Assembly: GCA_900769445.1 (NCBI GenBank)
Contig: CAAGGR010000073.1
Span: forward strand, 1-41,703
DNA: 41,703 nt
DNA from: an uncultured Alistipes sp.
GTDB taxonomy: Bacteria > Bacteroidota > Bacteroidia > Bacteroidales > Rikenellaceae
Direction: 5' to 3'
Shown here one piece after another: positions 1 through 7,479 of the stretch. Under the pieces are notes generated by a model that saw only the letters and a program-made list of their open reading frames with translations, was not told where the DNA came from and searched no databases. A program made the position numbers and the translations under genes. Numbering within the stretch: the stretch's first letter is position 1; every line of letters begins with the position of its first letter.

Positions 1-129
1 AATTTCTTGTGATAAGGGGTCATCTTCGGCACCAAGCTCATTGTCCCGAATGGGGATGTACGCCAAGTACACCCCCATCCGTGCCAATTTCGACTTGGCA
101 CCAAATCTAACCCCTTCTGACAAGAAATT
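1..129. repeat. Intergenic inverted repeat, family 1 copy A
   Basis: Outer arms AATTTCTTGT (1-10) and ACAAGAAATT (120-129) are inverted copies, and the matching continues inward through AAGGGGT/ACCCCTT. The centre is a second long imperfect stem (about 40-88). Its tip is GTAC (58-61), loop GCCAA (62-66), GTAC (67-70). The same architecture recurs at 23059-23195 and 28250-28386, and the core alone recurs at 41642-41669. No open reading frame lies inside. It may be a non-autonomous mobile repeat or an RNA structure; the window does not decide which. Confidence 0.85.
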
Positions 130-136
130 AGGTAGT

Positions 137-172
137 ACTACCCTGAGAGTTATCTCGGGGTAGTTTTTTTTT
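137..172 (+). terminator. Rho-independent terminator inside the repeat region
   Basis: Positions 137-148 pair with 153-164 in a 12-bp stem that has one G-U wobble and a four-base loop. A run of nine T follows (164-172). It points in the plus direction, so it would stop a transcript arriving from left of the window. The nearest gene here is on the other strand. Confidence 0.75.
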
Positions 173-341
173 ATTTATCGAGGCCAAGCCTAACCCCTTC
201 TCGCAAGAAATTCGGTCGTGCTGCCCTGTATGTCTGTGTTTATTTCGCTTTTGCAAGCGACAGCTGCGCTGAAAGGGCAAAAGGGGCAAAAGGGGCAGAA
301 GCGGCAGAAAGGGTTTTACTAATTACTAATTTGTCTCAGCA
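173..341. repeat. Partial second right arm of family 1 plus purine-rich tract
   Basis: Bases about 178-211 repeat the right arm of the family-1 element (ACCCCTTCT, then GCAAGAAATTCGGTCGTGCT). They match copy B at 23161-23215 better than they match the right arm of copy A. Next come a small hairpin (TCGCTT, loop, AAGCGA near 246-261) and a tract with repeated AAGGGGCA units (about 271-312). A very similar hairpin and purine tract follow copy B at 23225-23280. No gene is visible. Confidence 0.6.
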
Positions 342-932
342 TCACTCTGTACTCTGGATGGCTCTTGCGTGGCGGTGAACCTCCCACAGGCGGTATGAGA
401 GTGATATTGTAGAGATTCCGTAGGCGATAACTGCAATGGCGATAAAGAGTATTACCGCCTCGATGCCAAAGGTCATTGGCAGCCATAGTATTGCCACTGC
501 AAGGGCGATAATTAGAGCCGCGTAGAATATAACCCAGCTCGCATCGCGGATACCATAGTCGCGGAGGTCGAAGCCCTGAATAAGCATCGTGGCGCCACGG
601 TAGAGTAGCCAGAAACCAAGCAACGTAGGCATAAAGACCTCAGATATAATGGCATTAAACATCAGAATAAGGCCTATTACAACATCTGCAATATTGGCGA
701 CTATAAGCCAGCCTCTGCGCACGAAGTAGTTTTTTGAGTTGACACTCTGTATGAGTCCGAAGATGCCCGAGGCAAATATTGCAGCACCGAGCCATATGGC
801 AAAGATGTAGTAGCTTGTAACGGGGTTTACAAGGATGATAAAGCCGACGACAACCGCCAAGATTCCAGCAAGAAGTGATAGCCACCAGCGTTTAATAAGG
901 TACTCTGTTTTTTCGTAATCTTTATTTGTCAT
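342..932 (-). CDS. HdeD/DUF308-family membrane protein
   Basis: This is a 196-residue, very hydrophobic protein with about six transmembrane helices, starting near residue 18 (WWLSLLAGILAVVVGFIILV). The spacing of glycine-containing helices in pairs, with short charged loops, is typical of the HdeD/DUF308 family. In enterobacteria HdeD is an inner-membrane acid-stress protein; elsewhere in the family the role is unknown. The gene lies downstream of mutB on the same strand, but a strong hairpin at 983-1016 separates them, so it probably has its own promoter. I could not find a full TTTG/TAnnTTTG match in the 106-bp gap. The family call is fairly sure; the function is open. Confidence 0.75.
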   Translation of the reverse strand: MTNKDYEKTEYLIKRWWLSLLAGILAVVVGFIILVNPVTSYYIFAIWLGAAIFASGIFGLIQSVNSKNYFVRRGWLIVANIADVVIGLILMFNAIISEVFMPTLLGFWLLYRGATMLIQGFDLRDYGIRDASWVIFYAALIIALAVAILWLPMTFGIEAVILFIAIAVIAYGISTISLSYRLWEVHRHARAIQSTE

Positions 933-982
933 AATTGCACGATTTTGTTACATCACACTTCGACAACAACCGTGCAAAACAA

Positions 983-1016
983 ATATCGTGGAGCAACAAT
1001 GGTTGCCCCACGATAT
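983..1016 (-). terminator. Terminator of the mutA-mutB operon
   Basis: ATATCGTGG (983-991) pairs perfectly with CCACGATAT (1008-1016), and the stem extends inward through GCAAC/GTTGC. Read on the minus strand, the stem is followed by a T-rich stretch (ATTTGTTTTG). It begins about 20 bases after the mutB stop codon. Confidence 0.75.
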
Positions 1017-1038
1017 ATAAATAGGTATAGACCAAGTC

Positions 1039-3168
1039 TTACTCAGCCAAGATCTCCATCATCTTGATAGCTGCAGTTGCAACTGGGGTACCAGGACCGA
1101 AGATTGCTGCTGCGCCATCCTTGTAGAGCTGATCGTAATCCTGTGCTGGGATTACACCACCTACTACAACCACGATATCCTCGCGACCGAGCTTCTTAAG
1201 CTCTGCGATGATCTGTGGTACAAGGGTAAGGTGTCCTGCTGCCAATGAAGATACACCAACTACGTGTACGTCATTCTCAACAGCCTGCTTAGCAGCCTCC
1301 TCTGGAGTCTGGAACAATGGACCCATATCTACGTCGAAGCCAAGATCTGCGTAGCCAGTTGCTACAACCTTAGCACCACGGTCGTGGCCATCCTGACCCA
1401 ACTTAGCGATCATAATACGTGGCTGACGGCCCTCCTTCTTAGCAAAGTCAGCAACCATCTGCTTTGCCTTCTCGAATGCTGAATCTGACTTCACCTCTGC
1501 TGAATATACACCTGAGTTCAAACGAATAACTGCCTTGTAACGACCTACGATCTTCTCGCAAGCGTCTGAAATCTCACCCAATGAAGCGCGTACCTTAGCG
1601 GCCTCAACTGCCAATGCAAGCAAGTTGCCCTCGCCAGTGCGTACGCACTCGGTGATAGCTGCCAAAGCCTTCTCTACGGCTGCGTTGTCGCGGTTAGCAC
1701 GAAGCTCCTGCAAACGCTTAACCTGGCTCTCACGTACAGCTGTGTTATCTACTGCCAAGATATCGATTGGTGCCTCCTTCTCCAAACGGTAGCGGTTTAC
1801 ACCGATGATAGTTTCAACGCCTGAGTCGATGCGAGCCTGCTTACGTGCTGCAGCCTCCTCGATACGAAGCTTTGGAATACCTGTCTCGATAGCCTTAGCC
1901 ATACCGCCAAGCTGCTCAACCTCCTGGATGTGAGCCCATGCCTTGTGTGCAATCTCGTTAGTGAGGCTCTCAACATAGTAAGAACCTGCCCATGGATCTG
2001 CTGAACGGCATACGTTAGTCTCCTCCTGGATATAGATCTGAGTGTTACGAGCGATACGAGCTGAGAAGTCGGTTGGAAGTGCGATAGCCTCATCCAAAGC
2101 GTTGGTGTGCAATGACTGTGTATGACCCAAAGCTGCACCCATAGCCTCGATAGCTGTACGTGCTACGTTGTTGAATGGATCCTGCTCAGTAAGAGACCAA
2201 CCTGATGTCTGTGAGTGAGTACGCAATGCCAATGATTTGCTGTTCTTAGGCTCGAACTGCTTAACGATCTTAGCCCACAACAAACGTGCAGCGCGCATCT
2301 TAGCAATCTCCATGAAGTGGTTCATACCGATAGCCCAGAAGAATGACAAGCGTGGTGCAAATGCGTCGATAGACATACCTGCGTTGATACCTGCGCGCAA
2401 GTACTCAAGACCGTCTGCCAATGTGTAAGCCAACTCGATATCTGCTGTAGCACCTGCCTCCTGCATGTGGTAACCAGAGATAGAGATAGAGTTGAACTTA
2501 GGCATGTTCTTAGATGTGTACTCGAAGATATCAGCGATAATCTTCATTGAGAACTCTGGTGGGTAGATATATGTGTTACGCACCATGAACTCCTTAAGAA
2601 TATCGTTCTGGATAGTACCTGCCAACTGATCAAGAGTACAGCCCTGCTCCAAACCTGCAACGATGTAGAATGCCAATACTGGAAGTACTGCACCGTTCAT
2701 GGTCATAGATACTGACATCTGATCCAATGGAATACCATTGAACAACACCTTCATATCCTCTACAGAGCAGATAGATACACCTGCCTTACCTACGTCGCCT
2801 ACTACGCGTGGGTGGTCAGCATCGTAACCACGGTGTGTAGCAAGGTCGAACGCTACAGACAAACCCTTCTGACCTGCTGCAAGGTTACGACGATAGAATG
2901 CGTTAGACTCCTCAGCTGTAGAGAAACCTGCATACTGACGGATAGTCCAAGGACGCATTACATACATTGTTGAGTAAGGACCGCGAAGGAATGGTGCGAT
3001 ACCTGCTGCATAGTTCAAATGCTCCATACCCTCAAGGTCGGCTGCAGTATAGTTCTCCTTAACGGCGATACGCTCGGCAGTCAACCAATCCTCCTTGGGA
3101 GCCTTAGTAGCGGCGCAGCACTCTGCGGCTGCAGCCTTATATTCTAAATCTGAAAATTTTGCTCTCAT
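1039..3168 (-). CDS. mutB: Methylmalonyl-CoA mutase, large (catalytic) subunit
   Basis: The 709-residue product carries an N-terminal TIM-barrel substrate domain (for example RGPYSTMYVMRPWTIRQYAG near residue 62) and a C-terminal cobalamin-binding domain. The coenzyme B12 motif DxHxxG is intact (GQDGHDRGAK, near residue 595). The enzyme interconverts succinyl-CoA and (R)-methylmalonyl-CoA in the cytoplasm. In Bacteroidetes this is the step towards propionate formation and is B12-dependent. The length is normal for the alpha subunit. It follows mutA by 14 bp on the same strand and ends at a strong hairpin. Neither the epimerase, the decarboxylase subunits nor a MeaB chaperone is in the window. 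Confidence 0.97.
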   Translation of the reverse strand: MRAKFSDLEYKAAAAECCAATKAPKEDWLTAERIAVKENYTAADLEGMEHLNYAAGIAPFLRGPYSTMYVMRPWTIRQYAGFSTAEESNAFYRRNLAAGQKGLSVAFDLATHRGYDADHPRVVGDVGKAGVSICSVEDMKVLFNGIPLDQMSVSMTMNGAVLPVLAFYIVAGLEQGCTLDQLAGTIQNDILKEFMVRNTYIYPPEFSMKIIADIFEYTSKNMPKFNSISISGYHMQEAGATADIELAYTLADGLEYLRAGINAGMSIDAFAPRLSFFWAIGMNHFMEIAKMRAARLLWAKIVKQFEPKNSKSLALRTHSQTSGWSLTEQDPFNNVARTAIEAMGAALGHTQSLHTNALDEAIALPTDFSARIARNTQIYIQEETNVCRSADPWAGSYYVESLTNEIAHKAWAHIQEVEQLGGMAKAIETGIPKLRIEEAAARKQARIDSGVETIIGVNRYRLEKEAPIDILAVDNTAVRESQVKRLQELRANRDNAAVEKALAAITECVRTGEGNLLALAVEAAKVRASLGEISDACEKIVGRYKAVIRLNSGVYSAEVKSDSAFEKAKQMVADFAKKEGRQPRIMIAKLGQDGHDRGAKVVATGYADLGFDVDMGPLFQTPEEAAKQAVENDVHVVGVSSLAAGHLTLVPQIIAELKKLGREDIVVVVGGVIPAQDYDQLYKDGAAAIFGPGTPVATAAIKMMEILAE

Positions 3169-3182
3169 AGCCTATAAACTGA

Positions 3183-5036
3183 TTAGATGCCCAACTTCTT
3201 TAAGTAATCCTTCAAGGTCTCCAATACGTTGCTCTTTACGTTGATGAAGTTTGTGATGCCCTGAGCCTCAAGCTCTGGAGTGCATGCTGGAGCGCCTGCA
3301 ACTACAAGGATAGCCTTGTCGCCCAAAAGCTCCTTAACGCGTGGAGCTACGGTTGCGTAGTCGTCATCAGATGCACATACAACAACAATCTCTGCCTTTG
3401 ATGCCAATGCTGCCTCAACACCCTCCTCAACACTCTTGAAGAATGTGTTATCCTCAACACGGATACCTGCGCAAGCGAAGAAGTTGCAAGAGAACTGTGC
3501 GCGAGCGCGAGCCATACCCAAAGTACCGCAAGTAAGCATAAATGCCTTTGGAGTCTTGCCAGAGCGGTCAACGCTCATACGCATCTCTTCGAATGCCATA
3601 GCACCACGGTAAGGTACAAGAACGTTCTCGGCCTTAACCTCGCGCTTTACCTTGCACTCGCAGATAGCTGCGTCAGCAACCTCTGTGAAGTTAGGATACT
3701 GGTTAGCACCGAGCAAGATAAGACGACGTGTAGCGATAGCCTTATCCTTAGCTGCTGCAGAAGCCTTAACGCGCTCTACTACGAAGCCCTCCTTGAATGC
3801 AGCGATGTAGCCACCCTTATCCTCGATAGCACGGAACAATGCCCATGCCTCCTTAGCGATGCTTGAAGTAAGAGACTCGATATAGTAAGCACCACCCGCT
3901 GGGTCAACAACCTGGTCGAAGTGAGACTCGTGCTTCAAAAGAAGCTGTGAGTTACGAGCGATACGCTTTGAGAACTCTGTAGCTGCCTCGAATGAGTAGT
4001 CGAATGGCAATACCTCCAATGAGTGTACGCCAGCGATAGCTGCAGACATAGCCTCAGTAGTACCACGCAACATATTTACGTATGGATCGTAAACAGTCTG
4101 GTTCCAAGTAGAAGTTACAGCGTGTGCAACCATCTTCATTGAGCAATCCTTCGAAGGGTTGTAAGCCTTAACGATGTTAGCCCAAAGCATACGTGCTGCA
4201 CGGAACTTAGCCATCTCAAGGAAGTAGTTAGATGTAACAGCGAATGTGAAGCGAATCTTGCGAGCAACCTCGTCGATTGAAAGACCACGCTCCATAAGCT
4301 TTACAAGGTACTCATGAGCTGCTGAAAGGGTGAAACCAAGCTCCTCGACGATGGTAGAACCAGCGTTAGAGAATGTAGAACCTGTTACATTCACAACCTT
4401 TACGCGCTTGTAGTCAGCTGTAGCCTTGATAAGCTCAGCGATAACATCGAAGCAGTTACGCTCGTTCTCCTTGCAACCGCAAGTACCCTTTACAGAGAGC
4501 GACTTGATGATTGGGTCGATTAAGAAGTTTAGACGAAGCTCGTCCTTTGGCTCAGCAGCATACTTTGCCAAAACCTTCTTTGCAAGTGCAGCCAAAGCCT
4601 CAGCCTCGCCACCACAGAAGGTCAACTCAACAGCTGTAGGAACGATGTCCTTCAAAAGTGTGTCAACATCTACCTCGCAAGCACAAGTGTTGCAGAAACA
4701 GAAACCAAGCGAGTCAACGCCTGAGTTAAGAAGCTTCAAAGCCTCCTCGTTTGCTGCCTTAGCGCACTCAACCGAGATAGTCTGGTGTACACGCCAAGTG
4801 TTGTCCTTAGACACACCGCGTACGAATGGGAACTCACCAGCCTCAGCACCGAGATACTCTACCTGAGCAAGGTTCTCAGCACGATAGTAAGGGCGTACAT
4901 CGAAGCCCTCGCCGGTTTTCCATACCAATTTGCGCTCATAATCTGCGCCCTTAAGGTCAGTTGTAATGACGGCCTCCCACTGCTCAGTAGATACTGGTGG
5001 GAACTCCGCGAACAACTTTTCTTTGGTATTAGCCAT
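3183..5036 (-). CDS. mutA: Methylmalonyl-CoA mutase, small subunit
   Basis: The 617-residue product is homologous in layout to MutB. It has a barrel domain with the shared block KFRAARMLWANIVKAY and a C-terminal B12-like fold. The DxHxxG histidine motif is absent from that fold (the region reads GTLGMARARAQFSCNFFACAG), as expected for the non-catalytic beta subunit of the heterodimer. It is the first gene of the operon, with mutB starting 14 bp downstream. A consensus Bacteroidetes promoter at 5170-5201 leaves a leader of roughly 125 bases. I see no B12 box in that leader, so there is no sign of a cobalamin riboswitch. Confidence 0.95.
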   Translation of the reverse strand: MANTKEKLFAEFPPVSTEQWEAVITTDLKGADYERKLVWKTGEGFDVRPYYRAENLAQVEYLGAEAGEFPFVRGVSKDNTWRVHQTISVECAKAANEEALKLLNSGVDSLGFCFCNTCACEVDVDTLLKDIVPTAVELTFCGGEAEALAALAKKVLAKYAAEPKDELRLNFLIDPIIKSLSVKGTCGCKENERNCFDVIAELIKATADYKRVKVVNVTGSTFSNAGSTIVEELGFTLSAAHEYLVKLMERGLSIDEVARKIRFTFAVTSNYFLEMAKFRAARMLWANIVKAYNPSKDCSMKMVAHAVTSTWNQTVYDPYVNMLRGTTEAMSAAIAGVHSLEVLPFDYSFEAATEFSKRIARNSQLLLKHESHFDQVVDPAGGAYYIESLTSSIAKEAWALFRAIEDKGGYIAAFKEGFVVERVKASAAAKDKAIATRRLILLGANQYPNFTEVADAAICECKVKREVKAENVLVPYRGAMAFEEMRMSVDRSGKTPKAFMLTCGTLGMARARAQFSCNFFACAGIRVEDNTFFKSVEEGVEAALASKAEIVVVCASDDDYATVAPRVKELLGDKAILVVAGAPACTPELEAQGITNFINVKSNVLETLKDYLKKLGI

Positions 5037-5169
5037 AATTGTTTTAGAGTTTAATTGTTTTTAAGTGTGTGATATTTAATATCTTATATCTTTGTTTGCT
5101 TTGTTCTTATGTCCTGCCCGCTCGTTATATGCGTGTATGCGCACACGTGCAAAACATTATAATTCGAAT

Positions 5170-5201
5170 CAAAGGTACGAAAAACCACCACGAAAAGCAA
5201 A
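5170..5201 (-). promoter_or_regulatory. Promoter of mutA-mutB
   Basis: On the minus strand, TTTG (5198-5201) lies 20 bases upstream of TACCTTTG (5170-5177). This fits the Bacteroidetes primary-sigma consensus TTTG, 19-20 bp, TAnnTTTG. The leader before the mutA ATG is long and contains a short hairpin (CGTGT/ACACG, near 5130-5150). Confidence 0.75.
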
Positions 5202-5448
5202 TTTTTCGATAGTTTTTTGCAAGACTGGGAGTGGTTAGTAATTAGTAGTGAGTAATTAGTAATTAGTAATGGTTAAAAGGTTTGCGCCTTTTTTGGGGAA
5301 GCGGACGAAAGAGACGAGAGAGACGGAAGAGACGACAGCGAAACAGAGTGTCAAAAATTCTCTCTGTTGTCCCTGCTGTCCCTGTTGTCCCTGTGGTCTC
5401 TAAATAATCAACCTCCGCGCGAAGCATACCTTGCTTTTGAAGTGAAAA
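5202..5448. other. Intergenic stretch with short repeats, no gene
   Basis: It contains several copies of TTAGTAATTAG-like sequence (about 5232-5271), also found between groS and groL and near 318-335. Three tandem copies of the 9-mer TGTCCCTGY follow at 5368-5394. A 97-codon minus-strand frame (5263-5556) runs through these repeats and into the tRNA-like sequence; its composition shows no coding character and I do not call it. Confidence 0.5.
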
Positions 5449-5506
5449 CAAAAAAGCCCCGACCGTATGGTCGAGTCTTCTTCTGTCGGGATACCAGGAT
5501 TCGAAC
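5449..5506 (-). repeat. Duplicated 3' end of tRNA-Pro with decayed terminator
   Basis: Bases 5485-5506 are identical to 5788-5809, which is the discriminator base, 3' acceptor strand and half of the T arm of tRNA-Pro(TGG). The adjoining 5450-5474 is a diverged copy of that tRNA's terminator hairpin (CGACC/GGTCG with a T run on the minus strand). The similarity ends abruptly at 5506, inside the T loop. This is a partial tRNA copy, not a functional tRNA. Confidence 0.85.
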
Positions 5507-5747
5507 GGCGAAGCCGTAGCGGGGATACCGCTTAGCGCAGGCAGAAAGCCGAGCAATAAAATAGTTTCTATCCCCGCAACCTGCCATTAATTCTAATCGT
5601 GGTATGCAGACGATTCTTGATAGCCTATCGCTTAGCGAGCGTATTGCGGAGCAACTGGTTGTTCTGAGGGTTGGCTGATGCTTGCATCAAAGCCATACCC
5701 TCAGAGCAAACCGACACCCACAAGGTGGGTAGCTCGCTAAGCATTAC
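5507..5747. other. Hairpin-rich segment between the tRNA-Pro duplications
   Basis: No convincing reading frame is present. Structure visible: a small CGGC/GCCG hairpin (5506-5516); GCGGGGATA (5519-5527) inverted as TATCCCCGC (5569-5577); a long hairpin at 5664-5704 (CTGAGGGT pairing with ACCCTCAG, with inner GGCT/AGCC and ATGC/GCAT); and CCCAC/GTGGG near 5715-5728. The octamer GCTTAGCG occurs at about 5531 and 5631 and inverted near 5733. It could be a structured RNA or the remnant of a small integrated element. Confidence 0.5.
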
Positions 5748-5751
5748 TAAC

Positions 5752-5780
5752 AAAAAAAAAGCCCGACCTCAAGGTCGAGC
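5752..5780 (-). terminator. Terminator of tRNA-Pro
   Basis: On the minus strand CTCGACC pairs with GGTCGGG (one G-U pair) around a TTGA loop. The hairpin is followed by nine T. It starts eight bases after the tRNA 3' end. Confidence 0.85.
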
Positions 5781-5788
5781 TTCTTTCG

Positions 5789-5863
5789 TCGGGATACCAG
5801 GATTCGAACCTGGGACCCCCTGCTCCCAAAGCAGGTGCGCTAACCGGACTGCGCTACATCCCG
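5789..5863 (-). tRNA. tRNA-Pro (anticodon TGG)
   Basis: The minus strand folds into a full cloverleaf of 75 nt. The acceptor is CGGGATG with TATCCCG (one G-U pair) and discriminator A. The anticodon arm is CTGCT, TTGGGAG loop region, AGCAG, with anticodon TGG. The T arm contains GGTTCGAATCC. CCA is not encoded, so it must be added enzymatically. A consensus promoter lies 20 bp upstream and a terminator directly follows. Its 3' end is duplicated at 5485-5506. Confidence 0.95.
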
Positions 5864-5882
5864 TTGCTTTTGAATTGCGGTG

Positions 5883-5913
5883 CAAAGGTACTGCAATTTT
5901 TTTAACCTGCAAA
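5883..5913 (-). promoter_or_regulatory. Promoter of tRNA-Pro
   Basis: On the minus strand TTTG (5910-5913), a 19-bp spacer and TACCTTTG (5883-5890) match the Bacteroidetes promoter consensus exactly. The tRNA begins 19 bases further on. Confidence 0.8.
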
Positions 5914-6003
5914 TTTTTTTACAACTTTTTTACGAAAAACTATAAAATTAACTCTTCGCTGTGGCACAATTTCTGTTTTTCACTCTGTGAATCTTAAAAT
6001 TTG

Positions 6004-7410
6004 ATGCTTATGAAAGAGATGAAACAGAGTAACGAGACAACAGCAGTGTATGGCTCGGAGGAGATGGTGCGCCCTGCGCCAACAATGACAATCCCAGAGG
6101 GGATGACAACGCCAGAGATAGCCTACCATATGGTTAAGGATGAGACCTATGCGCAGACGCAGCCACGTCTTAATCTTGCCACCTTTGTAACGACCTACAT
6201 GGATGAGTATGCTACACGTCTTATGAACGAGGCTATCTCGATGAACTATATCGACCAGACGGAGTATCCGCGTGTGGCTGTTATGGCGAGTCGTTGTATC
6301 AACATCCTTGCAAACTTGTGGAATACACCAGAGAAGGGTGATTCGAAGTGTGGCGCCTTGGGTATCGGCTCATCCGAAGCCTGTATGTTGGGAGGTGTTG
6401 CAGCGTGGTTGCGCTGGCGTAAACGTCGTTTGGCGGAGGGCAAGTCTGTCGATAAGCCTAACCTTGTTATGAGTTCTGGTATGCAGGTGGTATGGGAGAA
6501 GTTCTGCCAGTTGTGGCAGATAGAGTTGCGCCAAATACCTCTTACCAACGAAAAACGTACGCTATGTGTTGAGGATGCACTTAACCACTGCGACGAGAAT
6601 ACCATTTGTATTGTGCCTATTGCCGGTGTAACGTGGACGGGTCTTAATGACGATATTGAGGCATTGGATAAGGCTCTTGAGGAGTTTAATGCTCGCACAG
6701 GTTATGATATTCCTATTCACGTGGATGCTGCATCTGGTGGTTTTATCCTTCCATTTGTAAGCCCTGAGACGCGTTGGGACTTCCGTCTAAAGAATGTAAT
6801 CTCTATCTCTACTTCTGGACATAAGTTTGGTCTTGTATATCCAGGCTTGGGCTGGGTTATATGGCGAGATAAGAAGTATCTCCCAGATGAGATGAACTTC
6901 TCAGTAAATTATCTCGGTGCGGAGGTTACGCAAGTGGGTCTTAACTTCTCGCGTCCTGCAGCGCAGGTGTTGGGTCAGTACTACAACTTTATCCATCTTG
7001 GCCGTGAGGGTTACACGCGCATACAAAAGAATAGTATGGAGATTGCGCGCTACTGCCATCAGCGTATTGGCGAGATGAAGTGCTTTGAGAACTATTCGAA
7101 GGAGGTTGTTAATCCTCTCTTTGTGTGGTCGCTAAGCGAGGAGTGGCGCAAAAATGCCAAGTGGACACTCTTCGATTTGCAGGATAAGTTGCAGCAGAGT
7201 GGTTGGATGGTGCCAGCCTATACTCTTCCAAAGAGTATCGACGACATCGTTGTTATGCGTATAGTTGTCCGTCAGGGTATGTCGCGCGATATGGCAGATA
7301 TGCTTCTTAAAGATATTGCGAATGCTGTTGCCGAGCTCGACAAGTTGAAGTATCCAACGCCTTCACGCGAGAAGGAGGAGAAGCAAAAGGGTAGAGTATT
7401 TACTCACTAA
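6004..7410 (+). CDS. gadB: Glutamate decarboxylase (PLP-dependent)
   Basis: The protein of about 468 residues is a group II PLP decarboxylase of the GadA/GadB type. It converts glutamate to GABA and CO2, consuming a proton. The PLP lysine sits in ISISTSGHKFG, preceded by the HVDAASGGF aspartate block. The NLATFVTTYMDEYA and SSEACMLGG segments are also typical of this family. Three possible starts lie close together (TTG 6001, ATG 6004, ATG 6010); none has a clear ribosome-binding site, as is common in this phylum. No glutamate/GABA antiporter gene (gadC) is adjacent. It converges with the radical SAM gene, with a weak hairpin at 7440-7465 between them. Confidence 0.95.
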   Translation: MLMKEMKQSNETTAVYGSEEMVRPAPTMTIPEGMTTPEIAYHMVKDETYAQTQPRLNLATFVTTYMDEYATRLMNEAISMNYIDQTEYPRVAVMASRCINILANLWNTPEKGDSKCGALGIGSSEACMLGGVAAWLRWRKRRLAEGKSVDKPNLVMSSGMQVVWEKFCQLWQIELRQIPLTNEKRTLCVEDALNHCDENTICIVPIAGVTWTGLNDDIEALDKALEEFNARTGYDIPIHVDAASGGFILPFVSPETRWDFRLKNVISISTSGHKFGLVYPGLGWVIWRDKKYLPDEMNFSVNYLGAEVTQVGLNFSRPAAQVLGQYYNFIHLGREGYTRIQKNSMEIARYCHQRIGEMKCFENYSKEVVNPLFVWSLSEEWRKNAKWTLFDLQDKLQQSGWMVPAYTLPKSIDDIVVMRIVVRQGMSRDMADMLLKDIANAVAELDKLKYPTPSREKEEKQKGRVFTH

Positions 7411-7439
7411 GAGTCTATATAATTCCTAAAATATGAAAG

Positions 7440-7470
7440 GGTGTCCAGCAAAATTGTTGGGCGCCTCTTT
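7440..7470 (+). terminator. Weak terminator after gadB
   Basis: GGTGTCCA (7440-7447) pairs with TGGGCGCC (7458-7465) using two G-U pairs, followed by TCTTT. It lies in the 69-bp gap between two convergent genes. Confidence 0.5.
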
Positions 7471-7479
7471 AGTGTAATG

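Noticed and set aside
5037..5163. Possible cobalamin riboswitch in the mutA leader
   Set aside because: The leader is only about 125 bases, lacks a recognisable B12 box and has just one small hairpin.
5368..5394. Tandem TGTCCCTGY repeats as a CRISPR or VNTR locus
   Set aside because: Only three 9-bp units without spacers; too small to be meaningful alone.
5263..5556. 97-codon minus-strand frame
   Set aside because: It runs through tandem 9-mers, a terminator copy and a tRNA fragment; the product is low-complexity and shows no family resemblance.
5671..5997. Plus-strand frame across tRNA-Pro
   Set aside because: It reads antisense through a complete tRNA and its promoter, so it is not coding.
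342..7410. Acid-resistance island made of the HdeD-like protein and GadB
   Set aside because: The two genes are on opposite strands, separated by mutAB and a tRNA, and no gadC or acid regulator is present; proximity alone is weak evidence.
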